Assembly (NCBI GenBank): GCA_025057155.1
Contig: JANWYD010000002.1
Span: 268,500 to 332,499 of the forward strand
Length of the DNA stretch: 64,000 nt
Reading direction: 5' to 3'
DNA from: Chloroflexaceae bacterium
GTDB taxonomy: Bacteria > Chloroflexota > Chloroflexia > Chloroflexales > Chloroflexaceae
The notes under the pieces are model-generated. The model ran no database searches. It was not told the DNA's origin and saw only the letters and a list, made by a program, of their open reading frames with translations. Of the stretch, positions 17,713 through 26,903 are shown piece by piece (positions within the stretch are counted from its first letter, which is position 1; the number at the start of each line of letters is the position of its first letter). Made by a program: the position numbers and the translations under genes.

Positions 17713-19908
17713 ATGTCCATCGCGAACACGCAGCCCGGCGACTCGGAGCGGATACGCAGGTTGCCCAACTCGATCACCGTGGTGACCACTGCGGCCGGTG
17801 ACGTGCTGGTCAACTGCCCGCCCGAGACGCTCAAGTACCTCCTCGCGAACCATATCAGCCCGCCAGCGACGATCCTGATCCCTCCCGATATTCCGCCTGG
17901 AAGTGAGTTAGGCTCCGGCGGTTTTGTGCGCCGGGGTATTAACTATGCCAGCGTTGAGTTTTTGATCTACTCCAACTATTTTGTCAACGGGCGCAAGGCG
18001 CGCCTGATCACGGTGACCGAGGCTCAGGCGCGCCGACTGCGAATGTTGCTCGAGGAAACGATCAACGGTCCGACTGATGCGGCTGCGTATGGCCCTTACA
18101 CCTGGCTTCAGGCCGAATGCGCGGCAGTGGCTTATTATCCGCCACTGGGCCGCGCCCCTACGCTTGAAGATATGGCCGAGGTTGTGAGCCTGGAAGCCGG
18201 TGGCGGTACGCTGGGTCCGGTGAGCATCAACCTGGAGGGTGACGCATTTGTCTTTCGTGAAGGGGCAGTAGAGCTGGCGCGCGTGAGCGCGCGCGTCAGC
18301 GAGGTGGCCCTGCCGCTGACCCTGGCGCCGCCCCGACCATTGCAACGCCAGGAGGTGACGTTGCAGTTCATCGGTGGCAGCGATGGTTTCGATCCTGATG
18401 GCATTACGACCTGTTTTCTGGCCTACCTCGGTTCTTCTGTGGAAACCCAGGCTACGCTCTTCGATGCTGCCGCTTACGCCTACGTGCGTTTGAGCCATCT
18501 CGGCCTTTCCACGAGCCATATTGCCGAGGTCGTGCTCTCACATCTGCATGAGGATCATCTGGCCGGACTACCCGAGTTGATCCTGATGGGCAGCCACCGG
18601 GTGCGATTGCTGACCTCAGATCTGATCTATCGAGGCTTGCTGCGCGTGCTGAGCGCCATGCTCGACCTGCCGATCCCCGACGTGGCGGCGCTCTTCGATT
18701 ATGTGCCGTTGAATCCGGGCACGCCGCTGGAGTTAGAAGGCCGGCGCTTCGAGGCGATCTACGCTGTCCACTCGGTGCCGACGCTGGCCGTGCGGGTCAA
18801 TGGGGTGTGTTATTCGGGTGATATGCGCTACGACGAGGAGTGGTTCGATGAACTGGTCGCCCGGGGCGTGCTTTCAGAGCAGCGGCGCCAGGAACTGGTA
18901 CGCTTCGCCGAAGGCGCGAGCGTGCTGGTGCAGGATGTGGGCGGCGGCACGATCCACAGCACCCTGTCGCCGCGTCTGCTCAAAGCGCTGACGGCCAAGA
19001 GCCAGCGCCTGGTGCTGGCCCATACGCGCACTCATGCCCTGCCGGAGACCAGTTCCGAGATGGCCGGACGCGTCGAGTTTGCCGCCAGCGGTTCGGTGGT
19101 GGGCCTGGGTGCGCCCCTGCCCGATGATGAGCAGATCGAACTGGTCGAGACCATCGCTGCCTGTCCGCTCTTCGCGCGTCTGTCGTCCGCCGAGCGGCTC
19201 GCTCTGGCCCGGCAAGTAGAGGTTGTGAGCTTCTCTGAAGGGGAAGTGATCTTTCACGAGGGTGAACCTTCAGATGGGTGCGCCTACATTGTCCATTCGG
19301 GCATCGTAACCATTAGTATTGGCGAGGCGCCGGTGCGGGTGCTCGGGCGCGGCAGCAGTCTTGGCGAGCGAGGTGCGCTGCTCGGTGGCGCGCGCACCAG
19401 AACCCTGGTGGCCCGGGGTCAAGTAACACTGTTATGCCTGAGGCCCGAGGTCTTCTGGCCGGCGGCGGAGCGACTGGGGCTGGCGACAGCCTGCGCCCGC
19501 GCTGATTGGCTCGCCGAGACGCCGGTGTTAGGCGCGTTGCCCTGGGCCAGTCTTCTCGACCTGGCGCTTGACTTTGAGCCTCGATCGCTGAGCGTCGGAG
19601 AGCGTTTGTTTGTGAGTGGCGAGCCGGGCTATGAAGGCTACGTGCTTGTCGAGGGCGCTGTGCAATTTTCAACCGCCGAAGGTCTGGTAGTTGACGAACT
19701 CCGGCAACCAGGACGGCTTTTTGGCTACCAGGCCGCACTCTACGGCTCATCGCACCGGCTAACTGCCAGCGCTACCGCGCCGACTGTCGTCTGGGCATTA
19801 GCGGCGCCGGCGCTCGAGCGTTTCAACCTCCTGTACCCCCAGTTGCTCATGCATCTGCGAGCGCTCGGTGCGCCGAGCGCTGGCGACGCAGGTGTTTCGT
19901 TCGCGTAA
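17713..19908 (+). CDS. Metallo-beta-lactamase-fold protein with two C-terminal cyclic-nucleotide-binding domains
   Basis: 731 residues from the ATG at 17713 (AAAGGA upstream). A GTG at 17677 is possible. Residues ~1-210 form an N-terminal region of unknown fold. The MBL domain has the metal site H277-L-H279-E-D281-H282 (LSHLHEDHLAGL), with a later CYSGDMRYD segment and LVLAHTRTH. Two cNMP-binding-type beta barrels follow (~470-590, with VVSFSEGEVIFHEGEPSD; and ~600-725, with SLSVGERLFVSGEPGYEG). This suggests a hydrolase whose activity is gated by a cyclic nucleotide or by a protein sensing fold. Substrate unknown. It is not a transcription factor because no DNA-binding helix is seen. Confidence 0.8.
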   Translation: MSIANTQPGDSERIRRLPNSITVVTTAAGDVLVNCPPETLKYLLANHISPPATILIPPDIPPGSELGSGGFVRRGINYASVEFLIYSNYFVNGRKARLITVTEAQARRLRMLLEETINGPTDAAAYGPYTWLQAECAAVAYYPPLGRAPTLEDMAEVVSLEAGGGTLGPVSINLEGDAFVFREGAVELARVSARVSEVALPLTLAPPRPLQRQEVTLQFIGGSDGFDPDGITTCFLAYLGSSVETQATLFDAAAYAYVRLSHLGLSTSHIAEVVLSHLHEDHLAGLPELILMGSHRVRLLTSDLIYRGLLRVLSAMLDLPIPDVAALFDYVPLNPGTPLELEGRRFEAIYAVHSVPTLAVRVNGVCYSGDMRYDEEWFDELVARGVLSEQRRQELVRFAEGASVLVQDVGGGTIHSTLSPRLLKALTAKSQRLVLAHTRTHALPETSSEMAGRVEFAASGSVVGLGAPLPDDEQIELVETIAACPLFARLSSAERLALARQVEVVSFSEGEVIFHEGEPSDGCAYIVHSGIVTISIGEAPVRVLGRGSSLGERGALLGGARTRTLVARGQVTLLCLRPEVFWPAAERLGLATACARADWLAETPVLGALPWASLLDLALDFEPRSLSVGERLFVSGEPGYEGYVLVEGAVQFSTAEGLVVDELRQPGRLFGYQAALYGSSHRLTASATAPTVVWALAAPALERFNLLYPQLLMHLRALGAPSAGDAGVSFA

Positions 19909-19913
19909 ACACA

Positions 19914-19945
19914 GGGATGCGGAGAGGCCCGGCCTCCCGCATCCC
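19914..19945. terminator. Hairpin between convergent genes
   Basis: A GC-rich stem (GGGATGCGG... paired with ...CCGCATCCC) fills the 54 bases between the stop of the MBL-cNMP gene (19908) and the stop of the lipoprotein gene (19963). Candidate bidirectional terminator. Confidence 0.55.
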
Positions 19946-19962
19946 GCTCAGAACTGTTTGCC

Positions 19963-21273
19963 TCAGCGCGCTGCCTTGAAAACATACACGTGCACGGCCA
20001 TCGCTTCCAGCGACCCCTGCAAGCGGCCCGCATTGAAGGTCATCCCTCCTGGACGCCGGTCAAAGACAGGCTTTGCCGGCCCTGACACCGGCGTGGCCAG
20101 GTTGACCGTTACCGCGGACGCCCGATCGGTCGCGTTGACGACCATCACATACACTTCATCGCCGTAGCGCCACTGCGCCGCCAGGAGATCCGGCTTGCCG
20201 GTTGGCAAGGGTGTATAGAGGCCGTCGAGCAGTATTGGCGTCAGCCGTTGCACTTCGGGCGCCAGTTCCCGCAGCGCCCCTAATACCGCCGGATGCTTCT
20301 CCAGCCGCCAGTAGCCGTCATTGTAGGTGTAGTAGATAATGCCACGCACGTTGTTGACCAGCGCCTGGTAGGTCATATTGCGGATCTCAACCGCCGTCGG
20401 CTCACGCTGCTCTGGCCAGGCAAAGGCCTGGAGATTGGCGATAATCGGGCGATTGAAGGGTCGGGCCGCGGCGATTGCGGTTGCAAGCGCGTAGTTCACG
20501 TGCCCGATACGAGCGTGCTCCCAATAGGTTTTACCAATCGGATATGACTGCATCGCGACCGTATCAGCGCTCTGCATGAATAAATGGATGCGTTGGGGGA
20601 CGAAACCGCTGATGTAGGTTGGATGCTGGCGATCAACGCTTTTGACCAGTTGATTGATCCGACTTACCAGTTCCGGGGTGTAGTACTCGCCGTCGTCCAC
20701 ATCGTCGGCGATACTGTAGGCCAGCAGCGCCGGCCCGTCTTTGACGTGTCGAATGGCGCGCACAATGCCGGCGTCATCGAGTTCATACGGGTAGATCTCG
20801 GCGATCAGGCGCATCCCCAGCCTTGCCGCATCGGCCTGGAGGTCGGGGTAGTTGAGGCGGATCGGGGCGAGCAAAGTATTAAACCCGCTGGCGGCAATCG
20901 AGCGTAGCGTCTCTGGACGAAACTCTTCGCTGTTGTACTGGGGGTACAGCCCAAAGCCAAAGGGAAAAAAGGGCTGCCCATCCACCAGCAGGGCGCTGTC
21001 GGCGCGGATACGCACCCCCCTCTCGCTCAGCGCGCCCCCGGCGGATGGAACAGCAGTTGGCGGCGTTGTCGGCGCGGTAGGCGACGGCGCCGGTTGCTCA
21101 GCGGGGCGCGTGGGTCGCTCGGTAGCCGGGGGAACTGGGATGGACATTGGCGAAACGCTGGCGACTGGCGGGCTGGAGACAGCCGTTCCGCAGGCCAGCA
21201 ACAGGATGCAGCCGAGCGGCAGTACGGCGCTCCGGCGCAGCATCCAGGCGAGTATGGAAAGTGCATGTTGCAT
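19963..21273 (-). CDS. Lipoprotein with glycosidase-like TIM-barrel domain
   Basis: 436 residues from the ATG at 21273. Type II signal peptide with lipobox LLAC (CILLLACGTA), then a Pro/Thr linker to ~residue 85, then a domain beginning GVRIRADSALLVDGQPFFPFGFGLYP. Such openings are typical of bacterial beta-galactosidase/GH5-like barrels. Later segments LLAYSIADDVDDGEYY and GIIYYTYNDGYWRLEKHP fit a barrel plus C-terminal beta-sandwich. An acid/base Glu pair is not obvious (the expected position reads IADDVDD), so activity is uncertain. Last gene of the minus-strand EPS run. Confidence 0.65.
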   Translation of the reverse strand: MQHALSILAWMLRRSAVLPLGCILLLACGTAVSSPPVASVSPMSIPVPPATERPTRPAEQPAPSPTAPTTPPTAVPSAGGALSERGVRIRADSALLVDGQPFFPFGFGLYPQYNSEEFRPETLRSIAASGFNTLLAPIRLNYPDLQADAARLGMRLIAEIYPYELDDAGIVRAIRHVKDGPALLAYSIADDVDDGEYYTPELVSRINQLVKSVDRQHPTYISGFVPQRIHLFMQSADTVAMQSYPIGKTYWEHARIGHVNYALATAIAAARPFNRPIIANLQAFAWPEQREPTAVEIRNMTYQALVNNVRGIIYYTYNDGYWRLEKHPAVLGALRELAPEVQRLTPILLDGLYTPLPTGKPDLLAAQWRYGDEVYVMVVNATDRASAVTVNLATPVSGPAKPVFDRRPGGMTFNAGRLQGSLEAMAVHVYVFKAAR

Positions 21274-21349
21274 CGTCGCTGTTCTCTGATCTCCAGAGAG
21301 CGCCACTGGAAGGTTGGGTCTGGGAGGACGCGGCCCTCCGAGACCGACT

Positions 21350-22540
21350 TTAGCCGGCGAGGCAGCGTTGCAGTTGCGTACAGACGTAATCCACTTGATC
21401 CTCACTCATGACACTTGAGAATGGCAAGGCCAGCGACACGTCACCCAGGTGCTCGGTTACAGGCAAATCGCCGCGCCGGTAGCCAAAGCGACTCTGGTAG
21501 AAGGGCTGCAGGTGGATGGGAGTGAAGTAGGGCCGGCTGGGGACGCCCGCCTCTGCCAACTGGCGCATCACCTGGTCGCGGCTGGCGGGCGCCACGATGC
21601 GCACTACATAGACGAACCAGCTCATCGCAGTGGTGGTTGGCGCAATGTACGGGCGTTCGACCAGTTCCAGATCGGCCAGGCGCTCGTTGTACCAGCGCGC
21701 CACCTGGGCGCGCTTCGCCAGCAGCTCGTCCAGACGCCGCACCTGCACCAGCCCCAGCGCGGCGCTCAGTTCATCCAGGCGGTAGTTATAACCCAGGCGG
21801 GTGTGGTTGAGCCAGGCGTCAAAGACATCACGCCCCTGATTGCGCAGGCTGCGGAAGAGGTCAGCCCACGCCGCGCGGTTGGTGACGATCATGCCGCCTT
21901 CGCCGGTCGTCATTTGTTTGTTAGGATAAAAGGCGAAAACCGCCGCGTCGCCGATGGCGCCTGCGGCGCGACCTTTGTAGGTTGCGCCAATTGCCTCGCA
22001 GGCGTCTTCGATCACGGCCAGGCCGTGGTCGCGGGCCACTCCCAGAATGGGATCCATGTCTGCCGGTTGCCCAAAGGCGTGGACTGGCAGCAGCGCCTTC
22101 AGCCGGCCCTTTGGCGCATGGTCGCGCAGGGCGGGCGGCAGCCAGCGCCTGGCGGCCGGCCCGCCCCGCGCCAGATCCGCAGCCGCTTCCGCCGCCAGGT
22201 TTGGATCGATATTACCGGTTGCCCGATCAACGTCTATGAAGACCGGCACCCCGCGCTCGTACAGAATGCAGTTCGCCGAGGCGATGAACGAGAACGAGGG
22301 CGTCAGCACCAGGTCGCCGTCACCGATGCCGGCGGCGATCACGCAGAGGTGCAGGCCGCTGGTTCCCGAGTTTACGCCTACCGCGTGGGCGACTCCCACC
22401 CGGTCAGCCAGGGCCTGTTCAAAGGCCTTAATCTGTGGCCCGATGCTAAGGATGGGAGTATGCAATACCTCCGTGACGGCGGCAATCTCGGCATCGGTCA
22501 GATCCGGCGAGGACATCGGAATGGATACCGTTGTGGTCAT
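21350..22540 (-). CDS. DegT/DnrJ/EryC1/StrS-family PLP aminotransferase
   Basis: Transaminates a nucleotide-4-keto (or 3-keto) sugar, typically with glutamate. 396 residues. The PLP Schiff-base Lys208 is in AFYPNKQMTTGEGG, the ring-nitrogen Asp179 in AVIEDACEAIG, and phosphate contacts in NSGTSGLHL. The C-terminal VPSRPYFTPIHLQPFY is conserved in sugar aminotransferases such as PglE, PseC and ArnB. With the dehydratase at 9287 and the acyltransferase at 28865 it could form a PglF-E-D-like route to a 4-acylamino-4,6-dideoxy sugar. 41 bases downstream of the fabD stop. Confidence 0.93.
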   Translation of the reverse strand: MTTTVSIPMSSPDLTDAEIAAVTEVLHTPILSIGPQIKAFEQALADRVGVAHAVGVNSGTSGLHLCVIAAGIGDGDLVLTPSFSFIASANCILYERGVPVFIDVDRATGNIDPNLAAEAAADLARGGPAARRWLPPALRDHAPKGRLKALLPVHAFGQPADMDPILGVARDHGLAVIEDACEAIGATYKGRAAGAIGDAAVFAFYPNKQMTTGEGGMIVTNRAAWADLFRSLRNQGRDVFDAWLNHTRLGYNYRLDELSAALGLVQVRRLDELLAKRAQVARWYNERLADLELVERPYIAPTTTAMSWFVYVVRIVAPASRDQVMRQLAEAGVPSRPYFTPIHLQPFYQSRFGYRRGDLPVTEHLGDVSLALPFSSVMSEDQVDYVCTQLQRCLAG

Positions 22541-22581
22541 GCTAAACTCCGCGAATGCTGCTAGATGTTGAGGCCGGCCCT

Positions 22582-23535
22582 TTACACGCCTTGCAGGGCC
22601 TCAACCAGTTCCGCGAGACCGGCCGGGTTGTCACCGAAGTTCATGCGCCCGACGCGCCGATCAATGGCCCGCATCAGGCCGGTAAGCACCTTCCCCGGCC
22701 CCACTTCGACCACGGTGCTAATCCCCGTTTCAATCAGGCGACGCATCGAGGCGACCCAGCGCACCTCGCGGGTAAGTTGCTCGCTCAACTCCTGTCGCAC
22801 CGCCTCAGCCGAGGCGAGCCAGTCGGCAGATACGTTGCCGAGCACAGGGATCGCCGGCGCCGCAATCGGCGTCGCCGCCAGCACTTCCAGAAAGCTCCCT
22901 AGCGCGGGCTGCATGAGCGGTGTATGGGGGGCCACGCTGACCTTGAGCGGAGTGGGCGGGAGGGCGCCTGGCTGCTCCTGCACCAGCGCCGCGAAGGTCT
23001 CCAGAGCGCGCCGATCACCGGCAACTACGATTTGACCGGGGCAGTTATCGTTGGCAATGGTGATCACTGCGTCGGTGATTTGCGCCGCCCTGTCGCAGAG
23101 CTGGCTCACCGTGTCCCGCGACTGGCCCAGTACGGCCATCATGCCGCCGGGAGCCAGTTCGCCTGCCGCCTTCATGGCCAGGCCACGCGCCCGTACCAAC
23201 CGCAGCGCGTCGGCGAACTCGAGCGACCCTGCCGCGACCAGGGCGGCATACAGGCCCAGGCTGTGACCGGCTACTGCGGCCGGCGGCGTCGTCAGGGCCT
23301 CGCGCAGCGTTCTCCAGGCCGCGATGCTGGCCACGAAGATCGCCGGCTGAGCGTTCGCTGTATCATTCAACTCCAATTCCGGTCCATCAAAGCAGAGCGT
23401 TGACAGGGCGAAGTCAAGCACAGCGTCGGCCTCGGCAAAGACTGCCGCCGCTACAGGCGATCCCTCGACCAGCGCCTTGCCCATCCCCACAAATTGTGAG
23501 CCTTGACCGGGAAAAAGGGCCGCGTACATTGTCAT
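22582..23535 (-). CDS. fabD: Malonyl-CoA:ACP transacylase
   Basis: Loads malonyl groups onto acyl carrier protein. 317 residues: N-terminal LFPGQGSQFVGMGK, nucleophile Ser92 in AVAGHSLGLYAAL, the substrate-carboxylate Arg in RLVRARGLAM, catalytic His204 in VAPHTPLM, and GQIVVAG later. The length is that of a stand-alone FabD. It lies inside the EPS cluster next to two ACPs, a KAS III, a ketoreductase and a PPTase, so it probably serves a dedicated acyl pathway. It could also be the cell's only FabD. Confidence 0.94.
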   Translation of the reverse strand: MTMYAALFPGQGSQFVGMGKALVEGSPVAAAVFAEADAVLDFALSTLCFDGPELELNDTANAQPAIFVASIAAWRTLREALTTPPAAVAGHSLGLYAALVAAGSLEFADALRLVRARGLAMKAAGELAPGGMMAVLGQSRDTVSQLCDRAAQITDAVITIANDNCPGQIVVAGDRRALETFAALVQEQPGALPPTPLKVSVAPHTPLMQPALGSFLEVLAATPIAAPAIPVLGNVSADWLASAEAVRQELSEQLTREVRWVASMRRLIETGISTVVEVGPGKVLTGLMRAIDRRVGRMNFGDNPAGLAELVEALQGV

Positions 23536-23563
23536 GGTCTCGTTTCGCTCCTTGTGTGCGCCC

Positions 23564-24160
23564 CTACCGCTCCGCGGCTTCTCGCGTAAAAACCGGCCTG
23601 GCGGGATTGCCTACCACCGTCGTATCCGCCGGCACAGAACGAGTCACCACCGCGTTGGCGCCGATTGTAACGTTGTCGCCGATGGTGATGTCGCCAAGTA
23701 TCGCCGCTCCGGCGCCGATGGCGACATTATTGCCAATGCGAGGGGCGCCGATGTTCGAGATGCCAATAACCGAAACTCCAATGGTCACGCTGTGCAGCAG
23801 GGTGACATTGCTGCCGAGGATCGCCCGGTAGTGAATGACCGTTGGGCCGAGGTGCAGCACCTGCAACCCCGGTCCCACCGTGGTCTGCGGCAGCAGTTCC
23901 AGCCCCGAGTACATGCGCACCAGCGGGTAGAAGGCCAGGTAGCCGAGAAACGCCAGGAAAATGAGCGGATTGCGCCGGTTCAGCCACAACCAGTGCCCGA
24001 TACGGTAGTACAAAACGCCCGCCAGCGCGGGGTGCAGATACGCTGATCGAAGGAAAACCACCAGCAGCGGAGCATCGCGGGAATAGCGGCGCAGGTCTTG
24101 CCGGATGGCGTCAATGGTCCAGGCCAGGGTCTTGCGGGAGGGGAATGGTACGGTGTTCAC
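23564..24160 (-). CDS. Serine-acetyltransferase-like left-handed beta-helix acyltransferase
   Basis: 198 residues from the GTG at 24160, which has GGAGAG six bases upstream; an in-frame start at 24226 lacks one. An N-terminal helical part (IDAIRQDLRRYSRDAP..., HPALAGVLYYRIGHWLW) is followed by hexapeptide repeats (VGPGLQVLHLG, IGSNVTLLHSVTIG, GDNVTIGANAVV) and VVGNPARPVF. It resembles CysE and the EPS acetyltransferases of the CysE/WcaB group. By position it probably O-acetylates or acylates a polysaccharide precursor rather than serine. The MITE-like repeat at 24195-24305 separates it from the ACP gene upstream. Confidence 0.85.
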   Translation of the reverse strand: MNTVPFPSRKTLAWTIDAIRQDLRRYSRDAPLLVVFLRSAYLHPALAGVLYYRIGHWLWLNRRNPLIFLAFLGYLAFYPLVRMYSGLELLPQTTVGPGLQVLHLGPTVIHYRAILGSNVTLLHSVTIGVSVIGISNIGAPRIGNNVAIGAGAAILGDITIGDNVTIGANAVVTRSVPADTTVVGNPARPVFTREAAER

Positions 24161-24194
24161 AACAGGCTCTCCGCGATGCGCTGTGTCCTCGTAC

Positions 24195-24305
24195 TCGAAT
24201 GCGATTTCGCTCCAGCCTCCCCCCAACGGGGGGGCGCCGGGGCTCTACCCCGCTGGGGGAGGATTGGAGGGGTAAGGGTTTAGCGAAAAATGTAGTTCGC
24301 AGACT
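24195..24305 (-). repeat. MITE-like palindromic element, diverged copy D
   Basis: Read on the minus strand it starts AGTCTGCGAAC and contains TTTTTCG, the two CCTCCCCC palindromes and GAGCGAAAT. It matches the elements at 44024, 51131 and 63381, but the far end has diverged. It lies in the ACP to acetyltransferase spacer. Confidence 0.6.
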
Positions 24306-24307
24306 GA

Positions 24308-24619
24308 TCAGGCTGCCTGCTGGTGCTCCTCGGCCAGGAGGCGCACAATGTAATCGGCCAGACTGCCGACGCTGCGGAAGGGGCTGCGCTGCTGCGACAT
24401 GGCCCGGCTGTCGGCGATGGTGATGGCGGTGTCCAGCCGAGCATTGATCTCCTGCTCCAGGTCGAGCACCAGGCTCACCAGGCGCAGCGAGTCCAGCAGG
24501 CCCTCGGGGCCATAGAGCCGGGTGCTTTCCTCGATCGGCAGGCCGGCTCTGGCCGGGTCGCCGGCCAGCAGATCCCGCAGGGTTGTCACGATCAGGTCCA
24601 TCACGTCACTGCGGTTCAT
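24308..24619 (-). CDS. Acyl carrier protein (PP-binding)
   Basis: 103 residues, somewhat longer than a primary-metabolism ACP. The phosphopantetheine site is Ser44 in GLLDSLRLVSLVLDLE, the DSL motif at the start of helix II. The C-terminus FRSVGSLADYIVRLL forms the usual last helix. Its start overlaps the end of the adjacent AMP-ligase gene by 14 bases (24606-24619), so the two are translationally coupled. It is therefore the likely partner that the ligase loads. Confidence 0.9.
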   Translation of the reverse strand: MNRSDVMDLIVTTLRDLLAGDPARAGLPIEESTRLYGPEGLLDSLRLVSLVLDLEQEINARLDTAITIADSRAMSQQRSPFRSVGSLADYIVRLLAEEHQQAA

Positions 24620-25988
24620 TCGTGATTCCTCCTGTAGCCGCCGGTTGACGGCGCATCTTCTTAAAGCGCTGGCTGTACTGTGCGTTCTCGACGATCAGGA
24701 TCTTGGCCGGGATCTTGAACGCGGCCATGCGGTCACGGCAAAAATCGCGCACCCGCTTGCGGAACTGCGCCGCATCCTCCGGCTCGAACAGGTTGAAGCG
24801 TGCAACGACAATCTGCCCGGTTATCGGATTGGATTCACCGGTCACGGCCACATCGCGCACATTAGGCATCTGGAGCAGGACGCTCTCCACCTCGGCCGGA
24901 TACACCTTCTGGCCGCCGACATTGATGATCTCCGACGTGCGTCCCAGGATGCGGATGTACTCGCCGTCCACCTCGACTGCATCGCCGGTGTTGAACCAGC
25001 CGTCGGCGTCAAAGGGCGAGGGCGCGTTCAGATAGCCGAGCATCGCGGAGCGCGCCTTGATCCACAGCGTGCCGTCCTGGATCTTCGTTTCGAAATCTTC
25101 GCCGCCAACTTTGACCCAGAGGGAGTCCGAGCTGCGCGACTTGGAGCGCATGATGCCGATCTCCGACAGGCCATAGGTTTGCAGCAGTTCTGCGTGGGGC
25201 AGGATCTCGTGGATGCGTCGGAGGGTATGCTCGGGCATCGGCTCGGTGCCGTAGGTGACCCGTTTGAGCGAGGAGAGATCGTGCCGCTTGTAGGCTTCGG
25301 AGATCAGCAACAGGTTGAGAAAGGTGGGCGAGGTGGGCAACACTTCCACCCGATGCCGTTCAATGGCCGCGCAGACCTTGTCGGGGTCGCGGTCCTCCAC
25401 CGTGACGACGCAGCCGGTGTTGGAGAGTACATAGAGCAGGGTGTTGATGCCCCCGATGTGATCAAGCAGGAGGAAGGTCAGGGTGACCATCGAGTGGCGG
25501 GGCGTTTTGAACTTCTCCAGCAGATTGGTGAAGTTGTGCAGCGCGGCTTTGCTCTTGCCGGTCGAGCCAGAGGAGAAGAGCACCAGGCCCGGATCGCCAC
25601 TGGCAATCAGTTTACGGGTCAGTTCGTTCGTCACTTCGGTGGGGCGGCGACTGATGCTGCTCTGCTCATTGCGGTCAATTGCAATCACCACCTGCACCTC
25701 GGCGATCTGCTTGAACTCCTCTTTGTGGACCTCGACGCTGGCGGTCAGCGGAACAAGGATCGTTCCCCGCTCGATAAGCGCCAGCATCAGGGCAACGACG
25801 TGGGGCGAATAATCGCCCTCAATCGCCACGACCGTTCCCGGTGCTACATCGGCGGCATCAAGGCGCGTTTCCCACTCGCGGATATGTTCCGTGAGCCACG
25901 CATAGGTGTAGGGTTGATCGCGCCAGATGATGAAGTTTCGCTCAGGTTCTCTGGCGAAACGCTCGAACAACCACGTCAGGCAACCCAT
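24606..25988 (-). CDS. AMP-dependent acyl (or aminoacyl) ligase of the ANL superfamily
   Basis: 460 residues from the ATG at 25988. Activates a carboxylic acid as acyl-AMP and transfers it to CoA or a carrier protein. P-loop VLFSSGSTGKSKAAL, the YGLSEIG core motif, WFNTGDAVEVDGEY and the hinge ILGRTSEIINVGGQKVYPAEVE are all present, as is the C-terminal catalytic Lys region (QRFKKMRR). The N-terminal domain is short. Gene order ligase-ACP with overlap argues for ACP loading. Substrate unknown. The start lies one base after the SDR stop. Confidence 0.92.
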   Translation of the reverse strand: MGCLTWLFERFAREPERNFIIWRDQPYTYAWLTEHIREWETRLDAADVAPGTVVAIEGDYSPHVVALMLALIERGTILVPLTASVEVHKEEFKQIAEVQVVIAIDRNEQSSISRRPTEVTNELTRKLIASGDPGLVLFSSGSTGKSKAALHNFTNLLEKFKTPRHSMVTLTFLLLDHIGGINTLLYVLSNTGCVVTVEDRDPDKVCAAIERHRVEVLPTSPTFLNLLLISEAYKRHDLSSLKRVTYGTEPMPEHTLRRIHEILPHAELLQTYGLSEIGIMRSKSRSSDSLWVKVGGEDFETKIQDGTLWIKARSAMLGYLNAPSPFDADGWFNTGDAVEVDGEYIRILGRTSEIINVGGQKVYPAEVESVLLQMPNVRDVAVTGESNPITGQIVVARFNLFEPEDAAQFRKRVRDFCRDRMAAFKIPAKILIVENAQYSQRFKKMRRQPAATGGITNEPQ

Positions 25989-25989
25989 A

Positions 25990-26691
25990 TCAGGCTCCTC
26001 CCAGATAGATGATCTGGCCGGTAATGTAGTCGCTCTCTGGCCGGATAAAAAACTCCACCACATTGAACACATCGGCTGGCTGACCAAGCCGTTTGATCGC
26101 CAGCCGGTTCACAATTTCCTCAATTTTGTCGCGAGGAACGTTGCGGATCAGATCGGTCTCCACCGGCGTGGGACCGACGGCGTTCACCGTAATGCCAAAC
26201 GGCGCCAGTTCGCGGCTCAGGACCCGCGTCAGCGCCTCAACGGCGCTCTTTGAAGCCACGTAAATCGACTCGCCCTCCAGCGACAGCGGAACGGCCACGG
26301 TGGTCAGATTAACGATCCGCCCGTACTGGCGCTTGCGCATCAAGCGGGCGCTCTCACGCGACACCAGGAAGGCGCCGCGCACGTTGATCTCCATGACCTG
26401 GTTGACCGTTGCGGCGGGGATCAGCAGAGCATGGTTCATCGAAGCGACGCCGGCATTGTTGATCGTAACGTCGAGCCGGCCAAAGCGCTGGCGGATCTGG
26501 CTCAGTAACCGTTGCACCTGCTGCTCATCACTGACATCGGCGCAGAGATGCCAGTAGCCCGCGCGTTCCCAGTCGGCAGGCTCGCGGCTGCATCCCACCA
26601 CCTGGTAGCCGCGGTCGAGCAACTGTTCAGCAATAAACTTGCCCAGCCCCTTGCGACTTCCGGTTACCAGCGCGACACGTTGCGGTTCCAT
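25990..26691 (-). CDS. Short-chain dehydrogenase, FabG-like 3-oxoacyl reductase
   Basis: 233 residues from the ATG at 26691; a GTG at 26739 would add 16. Classical SDR: cofactor loop VTGSRKGLGKF, NNAG in VTINNAGVAS, catalytic Tyr-Lys in YVASKSAVEAL, and the proline-containing NAVGPTPVET loop. The predicted reaction is NAD(P)H reduction of a 3-oxoacyl-ACP to 3-hydroxyacyl-ACP. Reduction of a keto sugar is an alternative. It precedes the ligase with a one-base gap. The 212-base spacer upstream holds a dispersed repeat. Confidence 0.88.
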   Translation of the reverse strand: MEPQRVALVTGSRKGLGKFIAEQLLDRGYQVVGCSREPADWERAGYWHLCADVSDEQQVQRLLSQIRQRFGRLDVTINNAGVASMNHALLIPAATVNQVMEINVRGAFLVSRESARLMRKRQYGRIVNLTTVAVPLSLEGESIYVASKSAVEALTRVLSRELAPFGITVNAVGPTPVETDLIRNVPRDKIEEIVNRLAIKRLGQPADVFNVVEFFIRPESDYITGQIIYLGGA

Positions 26692-26714
26692 CTGGTTCGT
26701 TGTCCCTTCTGCTG

Positions 26715-26822
26715 TTAGAGCGCTGACCGATTGATTCACCGAGGACCCCGAGCCGTGTGGCTCGCTGCGCTCGCGCTGCTATCATGACGGGTCAAACTTT
26801 CGAGAAACGCTATAGCGCTCTA
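26715..26822 (+). repeat. Dispersed repeat, GAGGAC family, copy 2, with TAGAGCG/CGCTCTA ends
   Basis: The core 26729-26812 matches 15381-15466. The fuller copy here begins TAGAGCGCTGACCG and ends GCGCTCTA, so the ends are inverted repeats. The same ends frame the copy at 40137-40215. Confidence 0.6.
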
Positions 26823-26903
26823 CGGTCTGCGATCAGGAAGAAGAATGGGTTCGCAGGAAGCCAACGCGTCTTCCTCGCTTTCAGCTCTGTGACTAGAGAG
26901 GGG

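Noticed and set aside
24522..26012. 496-codon + strand frame opposite the AMP-ligase
   Set aside because: Shadow of a ligase with P-loop and hinge motifs.
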